In this document: piece by piece, positions 9,394 to 17,898 of the stretch
Position numbering within the stretch: position 1 is the stretch's first letter
How the letters are laid out: each line of letters begins with the position of its first letter
NCBI RefSeq assembly: GCF_027947535.2
Contig: NZ_JAAGKO020000038.1
Location: 1 to 64,000, forward strand
DNA length: 64,000 nt
Reading direction: 5' to 3'
From: Streptantibioticus silvisoli
Lineage (GTDB): Bacteria; Actinomycetota; Actinomycetes; Streptomycetales; Streptomycetaceae
Notes under the pieces: generated by a model
What the model saw: the letters and a program-made list of their open reading frames with translations, nothing else
What the model was told of the DNA's origin: nothing
The model's database searches: none
Position numbers and translations under genes: made by a program

Positions 9394-9409
9394 GTACGAG
9401 CGATCGTAC
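9394..9409. promoter_or_regulatory. palindrome upstream of padR, probable operator
   Basis: GTACGAGCGATCGTAC has 6-bp arms (GTACGA/TCGTAC) around GCGA. It lies about 97 bp upstream of the padR start in a comparatively AT-rich stretch that also holds two direct copies of CGATTA (9411 and 9425). PadR repressors bind such inverted repeats over their own promoter. Confidence 0.45.
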
Positions 9410-9464
9410 TCGATTACTCGGACCCGATTAATCATTGCGGCGCCGACCGTCCGCACGGGCCGCC

Positions 9465-9938
9465 CTACGCGTCCGGACCGCCCTGTCTGCGGCGCGCGCG
9501 GTACGCCGCGACGCTCTCGCGGTGGGCGCAGGCGTCCGAGCAGTAGATCTTCCGCGCGTTCTTCGAGCGGTCGACGAACGCGCGGCGGCAGTTCCGCGAG
9601 GCGCACAGGCCGAGGCGTGCGGCGTTGCCGTCGCAGACGAAGAGCACCACCGCCATCAGCATGCTGACGGAGAGCCAGTGCACCAGGCCCTCCCCCGCCG
9701 CCTCGAAGTGCAGGTGCGGGGCGTCGTGTCCGGTGCTGATCCGGGGCAGGGCCCGGTATCGCGCGAGGGCGTCGTTGAGCATCCGGGAGCCGGCGTCCGG
9801 GTCCTGCCGCATGACGGCGAACACCCGCCGCAGGTCGCCCCGCACCGCCCTCAGCTCACCGACGTCGGCGGCGGTCGGCCGCCACCGCGACAGCGCTTCG
9901 GCGTAGAGCTCGGCGACCCGCGCGGCGTTCACGTCCAC
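9465..9938 (-). CDS. CGNR zinc-finger/ABATE-type protein, N-terminally truncated
   Basis: The frame from a GTG at 9938 gives 157 aa matching the C-terminal three-quarters of streptomycete CGNR zinc-finger proteins: helical ABATE part (ADVGELRAVRGDLRRVFAVM), the LGLCASRNCRRAFVDRSKNARKIYCSDAC zinc knuckle, given here by key residues C-x4-C and C-x3-C between about 117 and 140, and an Arg-rich tail. The usual N-terminal strand with the LVNTE-type motif is missing. Upstream DNA on this strand is a broken TetR helix-turn-helix rather than the missing CGNR start. It is therefore either a shortened working protein with a weak start or a pseudogene; no ribosome site is visible at 9938. Confidence 0.6.
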   Translation of the reverse strand: MDVNAARVAELYAEALSRWRPTAADVGELRAVRGDLRRVFAVMRQDPDAGSRMLNDALARYRALPRISTGHDAPHLHFEAAGEGLVHWLSVSMLMAVVLFVCDGNAARLGLCASRNCRRAFVDRSKNARKIYCSDACAHRESVAAYRARRRQGGPDA

Positions 9939-9949
9939 CGGGCCCGCCG

Positions 9950-10195
9950 AGCCCTGGGAGCTTTCCGGGAAAGTCGCGGTAGCGGGGGCCGGTGCCGAAC
10001 GCCGGCCTCCCCGGCGACGCGGTCGAAGACGGCGTCCCGCCCCTGGCCGGCCGACATCCGCCCGGCGGCGGTGAGGATCTCGTCCCGGTCGCGCCGCGCG
10101 TTCCCCCGCAGCGGACGGCCCGCGTGTCCGGCCGTGCGGCAACGCCCGCCGGCCTTCCGGCACGGTTGCGAAGCGGAGGGCAGTCCACTTACCAT
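9950..10195 (-). pseudogene. TetR helix-turn-helix remnant, frameshifted
   Basis: Read leftward from an ATG at 10195, residues about 29-66 (PLRGNARRDRDEILTAAG..., ending DRVAGEAGV) match a TetR N-terminus. After codon GTT near 9998 one extra C shifts the frame; skipping it restores GTGPRYRDFPGKLPG, the expected second half of the HTH (GTLYRHFPSKEAL-type). Everything C-terminal is gone; the next recognisable coding sequence is the CGNR fragment in yet another frame. It is a relic of a TetR gene fused by deletion to CGNR. 10196-10325 holds no gene and supplies the promoter region for the rightward operon. Confidence 0.65.
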
Positions 10196-10325
10196 CGATC
10201 AACCGGAGAATCCTCCAGTTCCATGGGCGCGCGGGCCCCCTCCTCGCGTACACCTGTCCGGAAGGACGACGAGGACCGCCACAGGTCCGTCCGGTCCGCA
10301 CGCCCCGAAGTCCGGCGGAGAAGCC

Positions 10326-10883
10326 ATGCCACCCAGCACCACCAGCGCCATCACCCTGCGCGTCAACGGCGAGGCGCACGCCCTGACGGTCGACAACCGC
10401 ACGACGCTGCTCGACGCGCTGCGCGACGGTCTCGACCTGACCGGGACCAAGAAGGGCTGCGACCACGGGCAGTGCGGCGCCTGCACCGTGCTGGTCGACG
10501 GCCGCCGCGCCCTGTCCTGCCTGCAGTTCGCCGTCGCCGCCGAGGGCCGCGGGATCACCACCGTCGAGGGCATCGCGGACGGCGAGGCGCTGCACCCGGT
10601 GCAGCAGGCGTTCCTCGACCTCGACGGGTACCAGTGCGGTTACTGCACGCCGGGGCAGATCTGCTCGGCGGTCGCGGTCATCGAGGAGCACGCGGCGGGC
10701 TGGCCCAGCGCGGCCACCGCCGACGTACGGCCCGAGGCCGGCCCGGTCGCGTTGGACGCCGCGGAGATCCGTGAGCGGATGAGCGGCAACCTGTGCCGCT
10801 GCGGGGCGTACAACGCGATCGTGCGGGCGGTCGCCCAGGCGGCGGACGCGCGCGGCACGGACAGCGCGGCGGTGACCGCGTGA
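10326..10883 (+). CDS. aldehyde/xanthine oxidoreductase, 2Fe-2S subunit (YagT type)
   Basis: 185-aa iron-sulfur subunit of a three-subunit molybdenum hydroxylase. A plant-type ferredoxin domain (CDHGQCGACTVLVDG plus a Cys about 12 residues on) precedes the all-helical second 2Fe-2S domain (QCGYCTPGQI and NLCRCGAYNAI). It passes electrons from the molybdenum centre to FAD. The Ala/Glu-rich insertion between the two C-terminal motifs (about 122-150) is longer than usual. Its last codons overlap the FAD-subunit start (GTGA). No Tat signal is evident, unlike some YagT proteins, so the enzyme is probably cytoplasmic. Confidence 0.93.
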   Translation: MPPSTTSAITLRVNGEAHALTVDNRTTLLDALRDGLDLTGTKKGCDHGQCGACTVLVDGRRALSCLQFAVAAEGRGITTVEGIADGEALHPVQQAFLDLDGYQCGYCTPGQICSAVAVIEEHAAGWPSAATADVRPEAGPVALDAAEIRERMSGNLCRCGAYNAIVRAVAQAADARGTDSAAVTA

Positions 10884-11872
10884 GGGAGTTCGCCTACCAG
10901 CGCGCCGGTGACGTGGCCGGGGCGGTGGCTGCCTTCGCCGCCGCGCCCGGGGCCCGTTACCTGGGCGGCGGCACCAACCTGGTCGACCTGATGAAGAGCG
11001 GGGTGGAGTCCCCCGAGCGGCTGATCGACGTGCGCGGCCTGGGGCTCGACGCCGTCGAGGAGGACGCGGACGGCGGACTGCGGATCGGCGCGACCGTCAC
11101 CAACAGCGATCTGGCCGCGCACCCGGGGGTCCGCCGCCGCTACCCGGCGCTGGCGCAGGCCGTGCTGGCCGGCGCGTCGGGGCAGCTGCGCAACGCCGCG
11201 ACGGTCGGCGGCAACCTGCTGCAACGCGTCCGCTGCGGCTACTTCACCGACGTCACACTGCCGTGCAACCGCCGGGTGCCGGGCAGCGGCTGCCCCGCGG
11301 TGGACGGCGAGCACCACAACCACGCCGTCCTCGGCTGGTCCGAGCACTGCGTGGCCGTGCACCCGTCCGACCTGGGCGTGGCGCTGGCCGCGTTCGACGC
11401 GGTGGTGTCCTACGAGACCGGCGCCGGACCCGGCGAGCTGGCGTACGCCGCCCTGTATCCGCCGGTCGGCGACACACCGCACCGCGAGACGTCGCTGCCG
11501 CCCGGCGCGCTGATCACCGCGGTGAGCCTGCCGGCGGCGCCGGTGGCCGCCCGGTCGCGGTACCGCAAGGTGCGCGAGCGGGCGTCGTACGCGTTCGCGA
11601 CCGCTTCGGTGGCCGCGGCGCTGGAGGTGCGCGACGGCGTGGTCCACGACGTGCGGCTGGCGTTCGGCGCCGTCGCCTCGCGGCCGTGGCGGGCGCACGC
11701 CGCCGAGCGGGCGCTGACCGGCGCCCCGGCGACCGCGCGGGCGTTCGGCGCCGCCGCCGACGCCGAACTGGCCGCGGCCCGCCCGTTGCCGCACAACGGG
11801 TACAAGGTGCCGCTGCTGCGCAACCTCATGGTGTCGGTGCTGACCGAACTCGCCGAGGAGGCAGCCCGATGA
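10880..11872 (+). CDS. aldehyde oxidoreductase FAD-binding subunit with extra Fe-S motif (YagS type)
   Basis: 330-aa FAD subunit, GTG start within the preceding stop. The opening MREFAYQRAGDVAGAVAAF and FAD-binding YLGGGTNLVDLMK are diagnostic. The insert LLQRVRCGYFTDV...PCNRRVPGSGCPA carries the cysteines that bind the additional 4Fe-4S cluster known in PaoB/YagS but absent from classical xanthine dehydrogenase. That places the complex in the PaoABC aldehyde-oxidoreductase branch. It is coupled to both neighbours (GTGA and ATGA overlaps). Confidence 0.93.
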   Translation: MREFAYQRAGDVAGAVAAFAAAPGARYLGGGTNLVDLMKSGVESPERLIDVRGLGLDAVEEDADGGLRIGATVTNSDLAAHPGVRRRYPALAQAVLAGASGQLRNAATVGGNLLQRVRCGYFTDVTLPCNRRVPGSGCPAVDGEHHNHAVLGWSEHCVAVHPSDLGVALAAFDAVVSYETGAGPGELAYAALYPPVGDTPHRETSLPPGALITAVSLPAAPVAARSRYRKVRERASYAFATASVAAALEVRDGVVHDVRLAFGAVASRPWRAHAAERALTGAPATARAFGAAADAELAAARPLPHNGYKVPLLRNLMVSVLTELAEEAAR

Positions 11873-14016
11873 CCGACACCACCGCGCGTCCGCGGACCGA
11901 CGGGGGCGTCGTCGCGCCGGCCGGGGGCGCGGTCGGCACCGCGCGGACCCGGCTGGAGGGCCGCGACAAGGTCACCGGCGCCGCGCGCTACGCCGCCGAC
12001 GTGCCGTTCGACGGGCTGGCGCACGGCTGGCTGGTGCTGTCGACGGTGGCGCGCGGGCGGATCACGTCGATGGACACCGCGGCCGTGCTGGGCATGCCGG
12101 GCGTGCTGGGCGTGGTGCACCACGGCAACGCGCCGCGCCTGCACCCGGCCGGCCTGTTCGGCCCGGACGGCCAGTTGCAGCTGCTCCAGGACGACCGGGT
12201 GCCGCACGTGGGCCGCCCGGTGGCGCTGGTGGTGGCGCGGACCCCGCAGCAGGCGCGGGCGGGCGCCGCGGCGCTGACCGTCACCTACGCGCAGGAGCCG
12301 CACGACACGGTGTTCCGGGCCGGGCATCCGGCCGGCCGGCCCGCCCCGGCGGCACCGGCCCGGCCGGACGCGGACCTCGGCGACGTCGAGGCGGAGATCG
12401 CGGCGGCCCCGGTGGTGGTCGACCAGCGCTACACCACGCCGGAGGAACACCACAGCGCGATGGAGCCGCACGCGTCGATGGCCCGGTGGGAGGACGGCCG
12501 GCTGGAGGTCGTCGACTCCAACCAGGGGTCGTTCATGGTCGCGCGGGTGCTGGCGACGCTGTTCGGCCTGGACCAGGAGATCGTGCGGGTCCGCGCGGAG
12601 CACGTGGGCGGCGGTTTCGGTTCCAAGGGCGTCGGGCCGCAGCTGGTGCTCGCGGTGATGGCGGCCACGCTGTTGCGCCGCCCGGTGCGGGTGGCGCTGA
12701 CCCGGCGCCAGGTGTTCTCCACCACCGGGCTGCGGCCGGCCACCGAGCAGCGGCTGCGGCTGGCGTCGGACTCCACCGGCAGGCTGCGGGCGATCGACCA
12801 CGCGACGGCGGCGTTCACCTCCACGATCCAGGAGTACGTCGAGCGCAACACCGAGGCCAGCAACGTGATGTACGCGGCGGACGCCATCCGCACCCGCACC
12901 ACGGTCGTACCGCTCGACCTGCCGACCCCGGGCTGGATGCGCGGGCCGGGCGCGGCGGCGGGGTCGTTCGCGCTGGAGTCGGCGATGGACGAGCTGGCGC
13001 AGGCCGTCGGGGTCGACCCGGTGGAGCTGCGGCTGCGCAACGAGCCGTCGGCCGGGCCGGTCTCGGGGCTGCCGTTCAGCAGCCGCAACCTGGCGGCGTG
13101 TCTGCGCGAGGGCGCGCGGCGCTTCGGCTGGGCGGACCGCGATCCGCGGCCGGGCACCCGGCGCGAGGGCCGCTGGCTGCTGGGCACCGGGGTGGCCTGC
13201 GGGTCCTACGGAGCGGGCGCGCTGCCGTCGACGGCGGCGATCACCGCGCGGGCGGACGGCAGTTACACCGTCTCGGTCGGCGCGGCGGACATCGGCACCG
13301 GTGCCAGGACCGCGCTGGCGCTGGTGGCGGCGGACGCGCTGGGGGTGCCGCCGGAGTCGGTGCGGATGCGGATCGCGGACAGCCGGCTGGGGGCCGCGTG
13401 GTTCGCGGGCGGTTCGAAGGGCACCGCGTCCTGGTCGTGGGCGGTGACCGCGGCCGCGGCGGATCTGCGCGAGCGGTTGGCGTCGGTGGACCGCGTCCCG
13501 CCGGACGGGGTGACCGGGCGGGGCGACACCACCGACGCGATCGGCGCGCTGGGCAAGCAGGAACGGCAGTCCTACGGCGCCCAGTTCGCGGAGGTCGCGG
13601 TGGACACCGGCACCGGGGAGGTGCGGGTGCGGCGGATGCTGGGCATGTTCGCCGCCGGGCGCATCGTCAACCCGCTGACCGCCCGCAGCCAGCTCGTCGG
13701 CGGTATGACGATGGGACTGTCGATGGCGCTGCACGAGGAGGGCGCGCGGGACGAGGCGCTCGGCGCCCTGGTCAACTCCGACTTCGCCGGCTACCACATC
13801 TCGGCGCACGCGGACGTACCCGACATCGAGGCGGACTGGGTGGAGGACGTGGACGACAGCAACCCGTCCGGCATCAAGGGCGTCGGTGAGGTCGGCATCG
13901 CCGGCACCGCGGCGGCCATCGCCAACGCCGTCTGGCACGCGACCGGCGTACGCCACCGCGCCCTGCCGGTACGGCTCGACCGGGTGCTGGAGAGCGGGTT
14001 CCCGGCCGCCCGGTAA
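11869..14016 (+). CDS. aldehyde oxidoreductase molybdenum-cofactor subunit (YagR type)
   Basis: 715-aa catalytic subunit binding the pyranopterin molybdenum cofactor, oxidising aldehydes to carboxylic acids. Motifs include DKVTGAARYAADVP near the start, the EPHASMARW segment, EHVGGGFGSKGV (Moco loop), WMRGPGAAAGSFALE and the C-terminal IKGVGEVGIAGTAAAIANAV whose Glu is the catalytic base of the family. Start 11869 overlaps the FAD-subunit stop (ATGA). Length is normal for this branch. No maturation factor is nearby, so cofactor insertion must use genes outside the window. Context gives no substrate. Confidence 0.93.
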   Translation: MTDTTARPRTDGGVVAPAGGAVGTARTRLEGRDKVTGAARYAADVPFDGLAHGWLVLSTVARGRITSMDTAAVLGMPGVLGVVHHGNAPRLHPAGLFGPDGQLQLLQDDRVPHVGRPVALVVARTPQQARAGAAALTVTYAQEPHDTVFRAGHPAGRPAPAAPARPDADLGDVEAEIAAAPVVVDQRYTTPEEHHSAMEPHASMARWEDGRLEVVDSNQGSFMVARVLATLFGLDQEIVRVRAEHVGGGFGSKGVGPQLVLAVMAATLLRRPVRVALTRRQVFSTTGLRPATEQRLRLASDSTGRLRAIDHATAAFTSTIQEYVERNTEASNVMYAADAIRTRTTVVPLDLPTPGWMRGPGAAAGSFALESAMDELAQAVGVDPVELRLRNEPSAGPVSGLPFSSRNLAACLREGARRFGWADRDPRPGTRREGRWLLGTGVACGSYGAGALPSTAAITARADGSYTVSVGAADIGTGARTALALVAADALGVPPESVRMRIADSRLGAAWFAGGSKGTASWSWAVTAAAADLRERLASVDRVPPDGVTGRGDTTDAIGALGKQERQSYGAQFAEVAVDTGTGEVRVRRMLGMFAAGRIVNPLTARSQLVGGMTMGLSMALHEEGARDEALGALVNSDFAGYHISAHADVPDIEADWVEDVDDSNPSGIKGVGEVGIAGTAAAIANAVWHATGVRHRALPVRLDRVLESGFPAAR

Positions 14017-14025
14017 CCGCGGGGG

Positions 14026-14061
14026 CCGGGCCCGCCCGCCGGCCGCCGCGGCGGGGCCCGG
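14026..14061. terminator. GC-rich hairpin after the aldehyde oxidoreductase operon
   Basis: CCGGGCCCGCC is mirrored 14 bases later by GGCGGGGCCCGG (one unpaired G), forming an 11-bp stem ten bases after the stop. It is a streptomycete-type terminator without a T-tract. Confidence 0.65.
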
Positions 14062-14160
14062 TTCCACGTGCCGCGTGGCGGGGGTCGGTTCCGGCTCTCG
14101 CGTGGCGGGCCGCCGTCGAGGAGGGCGAGCCTCCCGCCGGCGCCGCCACCGACGCGCTGG

Positions 14161-14208
14161 CGCACCGACGCACCGACGCACCGACGCACCGACGCACCGA
14201 CGCACCGA
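14161..14208. repeat. six tandem copies of an 8-bp unit
   Basis: CGCACCGA is repeated six times without interruption in a non-coding region. A period of eight argues against coding. Such microsatellites arise by slippage; no function is evident. Confidence 0.85.
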
Positions 14209-14742
14209 CGGCGCACTACCACACGTTCCTCAACGGGCTGTCGTTCCGGACGGCTGACGGGGTCCCGGCCGGCGTCCTGCGCGCAGCCGTCGACATCCTG
14301 ATGCCGGCTGGGACGCAGCGCCGGCGCCAGGTCCTGAGCACGCCGGCCCCGGCCGGCCCGCGCCGCGCGTCCGCGTGTCCGCCCGGCCGCGTCCGCCGAC
14401 GGGGGACCCGGCGGCGTCCGGACCGGCTCGGCCTGGTGGGGGACGACCGCGTTCCCCCAAAAAGCGTAGTTTCCGTCCCGCCCGGCATGGCCGCCCGCTC
14501 GGCGGGGCGTACCGGTGGCGCAGGCGCGGTGGGGGTGGCGGGCGGCGCGGCGCCGGGCGGGCGTAGGGGCTCGCGGCGGCGCGGATCGCGGGCGCAGGCC
14601 CGGCCGTGTTCATCCTATGCGGGTGATTGGCATGTGCCGCAGGAAAATGGCGGAAGTCGTCCGGACGTCCCGGCGCTCCCGTAACTTCGTCGTCACCGCC
14701 GCCGACGCGGTGGGCCCGAGCAGGTGCGTGAAGGGGATACGT
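14209..14742. other. non-coding stretch before the roadblock operon
   Basis: No coding frame with plausible composition, ribosome site or family similarity was found here on either strand. A short A-run (CCCCCAAAAAGCGTAG near 14455) stands out from the GC background. The promoter of the rightward three-gene operon must lie in the right part. Confidence 0.5.
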
Positions 14743-15132
14743 GTGTCCGGGATCGATGAGTGTCTGCTGGACGCCATGGCGTTACCGGGCGCCCGCGGCG
14801 CGGCACTGGTGGAGTGGATCAGCGGTCTGGCGCTCGGCCGGATCGGCGAGGCGCCGGGCGGGGACCACGAGGCGGTGGCGGCCGGGATGGCGGAGTTCGC
14901 CCGGGCCGCGGCGGAACACGAGGTGCTCACGGCCGACGGCGCCTCCGGGGCGGGGACACCCGTCGAGGACGTCGTGGTGGTGACCCGGGACGGCTACCAC
15001 GTGCTGCGGTTCGTCGAGGCGCCGTACGAGGGCGGGTTGTTCCTGCACCTGTGGCTGGACCGGGCGCACGCCAACCTCGCGATGGCCATGCTGCGGCTGC
15101 GGGGGCTGGCCGAACGGCTCGTGCCGGCATGA
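14743..15132 (+). CDS. small roadblock-like protein, first of a three-gene operon
   Basis: 129 aa from a GTG at 14743 with AAGGGG about eight bases upstream. The alpha-beta-alpha pattern (helix DECLLDAMALPGARGAALVEW, a strand-rich second half with VEDVVVVTRDGYHVLRFV and a C-terminal helix LAMAMLRLRGLAERL) resembles roadblock/LC7 or longin-like folds that bind small GTPases. It carries no catalytic motif. It overlaps the next gene (ATGA) and belongs with the clear roadblock protein two genes on. Fold assignment is from pattern only, so moderate. Confidence 0.6.
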   Translation: MSGIDECLLDAMALPGARGAALVEWISGLALGRIGEAPGGDHEAVAAGMAEFARAAAEHEVLTADGASGAGTPVEDVVVVTRDGYHVLRFVEAPYEGGLFLHLWLDRAHANLAMAMLRLRGLAERLVPA

Positions 15133-15908
15133 CGCGACCGCTGTCGCAGACGCTGGCACGCCTGGCCGGTGAGCGGGCCACCGGGGCGCTGCTGCGCGAC
15201 GCCGGGACGCTGTATCTGGTGGACGGTGTGGCGGTGCACGCGGAGAGCCCGTTCAGTCCGGGGATCGGCTGGCTGCTGACGGCGGGCGGGCGGCTGCCCG
15301 TGGCGGTGTGGCAGGAGGCGGTGGAGCGGGCCGGGGCGCGGTGCGCGATCGCCCGTGCCCTGGTGGACAGTTGCCGGCTGTCGACCGGCGCGGTGGAGAT
15401 CGCCGGGCTGAGCGCGCTGTTCGACGCCGCGTTCTTCGTCCTGGGGCCGTCGGACGGCCCGTCGTGGTTCCGGCCCGGCGTGCGGCACTGGTTCGGCGCG
15501 CTGCGCTCGGTGCCGCTGCGGGAGCTGGAACGCGAGACGGCCCGGCGCCGGCGGTACCTGGAGGCGGTGTGGCCGCATCCGGCGCTGGACACCGCGCCGG
15601 TGGTGCGCCGGGCGGCGTCGGCACGGCTGCCCCGGCCGCCGGTGCGGCGGGCGGCGGTGCTGGACCTGGCGGACGGCCGGCTGACCCCGGCCGGGATCGC
15701 GGCGGCGCTGGGCAGGCCCGCGTTCCACACGCTGGTCGACGTGCGGCGGCTGGCGGCGCTCGGGCATGTCGCCACGCCGTCGGCGGAGCCGGAGCGGCCG
15801 CCCGCGCGACCGGCGCCGAGCGCACCGCCCGACCCCGGGGCGGCGGCGGGCCCACTCGACGTGGCGACGCTGCGCCGGGTGCGCGACGCGCTGGAGGCCA
15901 GGCTGTGA
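15129..15908 (+). CDS. DUF4388/PATAN-like regulatory protein
   Basis: 259 aa. The N-terminal part (LSQTLARLAGERATGALLRDAGTLYLVDGVAVHAESP) has the signature of DUF4388/PATAN domains: a short helix, a beta-hairpin that displays a charge, and a GxLxxxxG turn. The middle is helical and Arg-rich; residues about 175-215 resemble a winged-helix (LADGRLTPAGIAAALGRPAFHTLVDVRRLAALG), then a Pro-rich linker and a short C-terminal helix. No membrane segment or enzyme motif. PATAN-type proteins relay signals to two-component or roadblock partners. Coupled to both neighbours; probably a scaffold or transcriptional modulator. Confidence 0.6.
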   Translation: MTRPLSQTLARLAGERATGALLRDAGTLYLVDGVAVHAESPFSPGIGWLLTAGGRLPVAVWQEAVERAGARCAIARALVDSCRLSTGAVEIAGLSALFDAAFFVLGPSDGPSWFRPGVRHWFGALRSVPLRELERETARRRRYLEAVWPHPALDTAPVVRRAASARLPRPPVRRAAVLDLADGRLTPAGIAAALGRPAFHTLVDVRRLAALGHVATPSAEPERPPARPAPSAPPDPGAAAGPLDVATLRRVRDALEARL

Positions 15909-15921
15909 GACGGAGGACCGG

Positions 15922-16371
15922 ATGGCGAGCCGACGGAGGACGGACGTGGCGTACGAGGCCGAAGTGCTGGAGGAATTGGGGAGGTTGCGGTCGCGCCTGC
16001 CCGGGGTGACCGGAGTGATCGCGGCCGGTGTGGACGGCCTGGTGCTGGCCGAGGACGCCCCCGGGGTGGAGCCGGAGGGGATCGCCGCGCTGGTCGCCGC
16101 GGCCCTGGGCGTCGCGCTGCGGCTGGTCGACGTGACCGGCCGCCGGGCGTTCCGCGAACTGCTGATCCGCGGCGAGGACGGCTACGTCGGGGTGTACGCG
16201 GCCGGGGCCTCCCGGGTACTGGCGGTCCTGGCCGAGCCGCGGATCAACGTGGGCCGGCTGCACCTGGAGGCCCGCCGCTGCGGTTCCGCGCTGGCGGCAC
16301 CGCGGGGGGCCGTGCGGCCGGCGCCGGCCGCGCGACCGGTTCAGCCGGCCTCCGGGCGACCGGACGTCTGA
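15922..16371 (+). CDS. roadblock/LC7-domain protein
   Basis: 149 aa with GGAGG six bases before the ATG. Residues about 10-115 follow the roadblock/MglB pattern: helix AEVLEELGRLRSRLPGV, strand TGVIAAGVDGLVLAEDA, long helix GIAALVAAALGVALRLVD, strands RELLIRGEDGYVGVYAAG and SRVLAVLAEP, helix NVGRLHLEARRCGSAL. An Ala/Pro-rich tail follows. Such proteins control Ras-like GTPases in bacteria, including the CvnB part of streptomycete conservons. No GTPase, CvnA kinase or DUF742 gene lies in this operon, so its partner is elsewhere. Confidence 0.85.
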   Translation: MASRRRTDVAYEAEVLEELGRLRSRLPGVTGVIAAGVDGLVLAEDAPGVEPEGIAALVAAALGVALRLVDVTGRRAFRELLIRGEDGYVGVYAAGASRVLAVLAEPRINVGRLHLEARRCGSALAAPRGAVRPAPAARPVQPASGRPDV

Positions 16372-16375
16372 CCGT

Positions 16376-16409
16376 CCGCGTCCCACCCCGCAGCTCCATC
16401 CGGACGCGG
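16376..16409. terminator. weak hairpin after the roadblock operon
   Basis: CCGCGTCC pairs with GGACGCGG across an 18-base loop, starting five bases after the stop. The loop is long, so this is tentative. From here to 16886 I see no gene on either strand. Confidence 0.35.
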
Positions 16410-16886
16410 CCGTCACGGGCGGGACGCCCATCGCGCGCTTGATCCGTCGCCGGTGCGTCCGGCGGGCGGTGCCTCGTCATCAACTCCCATGATCGGGGCC
16501 GCATCAGCTATCTGACGTAGCGTCAAAACAGTAGTGCGCGCGGAGGCGTCCCCAGGGCCCGGTCTCGTCCGCCGGGTGATCGGCCGAACGGTCGGCGGGC
16601 CCGGGACGCGCGCGGCTGGCGGCGTCCGGTGCGGTCAACGGCGCTACGGGGACGGCCCGTTCGCCACCGCCTCCGAACCCCGGCCGCGGTGGGGTCGCCG
16701 ACCGCGCGACGTGCATCCGCCAACGGGTAGCAAGCGGGCTGTTGTTGGGCCGGAGCGGCGGGGTGCCGTTGGGCGGCGGGTGCGCCGGGGCGGGCCGTAC
16801 CCCAGCCGGAGCAGGACCGTACGCGAGCTGAGGGCCGGCCCCTACGCGAACCGGGGACGGACCCGTACCCGAACCGAGGGCGAGGC

Positions 16887-16969
16887 CGTACCCGAGCCGG
16901 AGCGCACCCTCAGGTGATCGGAGCGAGACGTACCCGAGCCGGAGCGCACCCTCAGGCAATCGGAGCGAG
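16887..16969. repeat. 41-bp direct repeat, two copies at 42-bp period
   Basis: Two copies of a 41-bp unit (beginning CGTACCCGAGCCGGAGCGCA, ending ATCGGAGCGAG) differ at only two neighbouring bases (tg versus ca). Decayed relatives of the CGTACCCGA(G/A)CCG core continue leftward to about 16795. It lies between the end of the NmrA-like gene and the roadblock operon. Confidence 0.85.
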
Positions 16970-16973
16970 CCGG

Positions 16974-17798
16974 TTACCGGAAGGCGTCGGCGTGGTCGGC
17001 GGCCCAGTCGGCGAAGGTGCGCGGGGTGGCGCCGGTGATGTCGCGGACGGTGCCGTCGGTGCGGCCGGGGCCGTCCAGCGCGCCGCGCCACATGCCGAGG
17101 AGGGTGTCGGCCACCGGTGCGGGCATGAAGGCGGCGACCTGCTCGCGCCACTGCTCGGGGTCGAGGTCCTCGACGGCGACCGGGCGGCCGGCCGCGGCGG
17201 CGATGAGCTCGACCTGCCGGCGCTGGGTGAGCGACTCGCCGCCGGTCATGAAGTAGGCACGCCCTTCGTGCCCGGCCCCGGTGAGGGCGGCCACCGCGGC
17301 GTCCGCGATGTCGGCCTCGTGGATGGGCTCGACGTGGGCGTCGGCGTAGGGCAGCGCGACGCGGCCGTGGCGGACGCCCGGCGCCCAGCGCAGCGTGTTG
17401 GTGGCGAAGGCGCCCGGCCGCAGGAAGGTCCAGGCGCCGCCGTACCCGCGCACGGCGTCCTCGACGGCCTGGTGCTGTCCGCCGATGCCCTCGCCGCCGG
17501 GGATCTCGACGGAGGCGGAGGACAGCACGACGACGCGTTCGACGCCGGCCTCGCGCAGCAGGCGCGCGATCTCGTCGGCCCCGTCGTGGGCGGCGTACAG
17601 GAAGACGCGGTCGACGCCGTCGAGGGCGGCGGCGAGCCCGCGCGCGGTGCGCAGGTCGACGGGCAGGACCGGGAAGGCGGCGCCGGCGAGGCCGGCGGGG
17701 TCCGAGCTGGCGCCGCGTACGTCCTCCCCGCGCGCGTGCAGCGTGTCGGCGACGAGCCGGCCGACGCCGCCGCGTACTCCGGTGACCAGGACAGACAT
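16974..17798 (-). CDS. NmrA-like NAD(P)-binding oxidoreductase
   Basis: 274-aa atypical short-chain dehydrogenase. The start at 17798 has GAGGAG eight bases upstream; the first residues MSVLVTGVRGGVGRLVADTL are the Rossmann TGxxGxxG motif. The YxxxK catalytic pair is not evident, as usual for the NmrA/HSCARG group of redox sensors and quinone reductases. It diverges from a TetR gene with a strong palindrome between them, suggesting repression relieved by an electrophile or quinone. Confidence 0.85.
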   Translation of the reverse strand: MSVLVTGVRGGVGRLVADTLHARGEDVRGASSDPAGLAGAAFPVLPVDLRTARGLAAALDGVDRVFLYAAHDGADEIARLLREAGVERVVVLSSASVEIPGGEGIGGQHQAVEDAVRGYGGAWTFLRPGAFATNTLRWAPGVRHGRVALPYADAHVEPIHEADIADAAVAALTGAGHEGRAYFMTGGESLTQRRQVELIAAAAGRPVAVEDLDPEQWREQVAAFMPAPVADTLLGMWRGALDGPGRTDGTVRDITGATPRTFADWAADHADAFR

Positions 17799-17898
17799 GG
17801 GGGTTCTCCTCGTTCGGGTGGAGCCGTTCGGGTCGTTCGGGTCTCGCATCGGGTACCGCGTCGCGCGGCGGTGGCCGGTCCCGCGCCGACCGCCGCAC

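Noticed and set aside
14743-16371. Streptomycete conservon (cvnABCD)
   Set aside because: Only roadblock-like members are present; no kinase, DUF742 or GTPase gene.
16504-16970. Minus-strand frame with LPEGALRLGY-like repeats
   Set aside because: The apparent protein repeat is the 42-bp DNA repeat read through; no start, ribosome site or family support.
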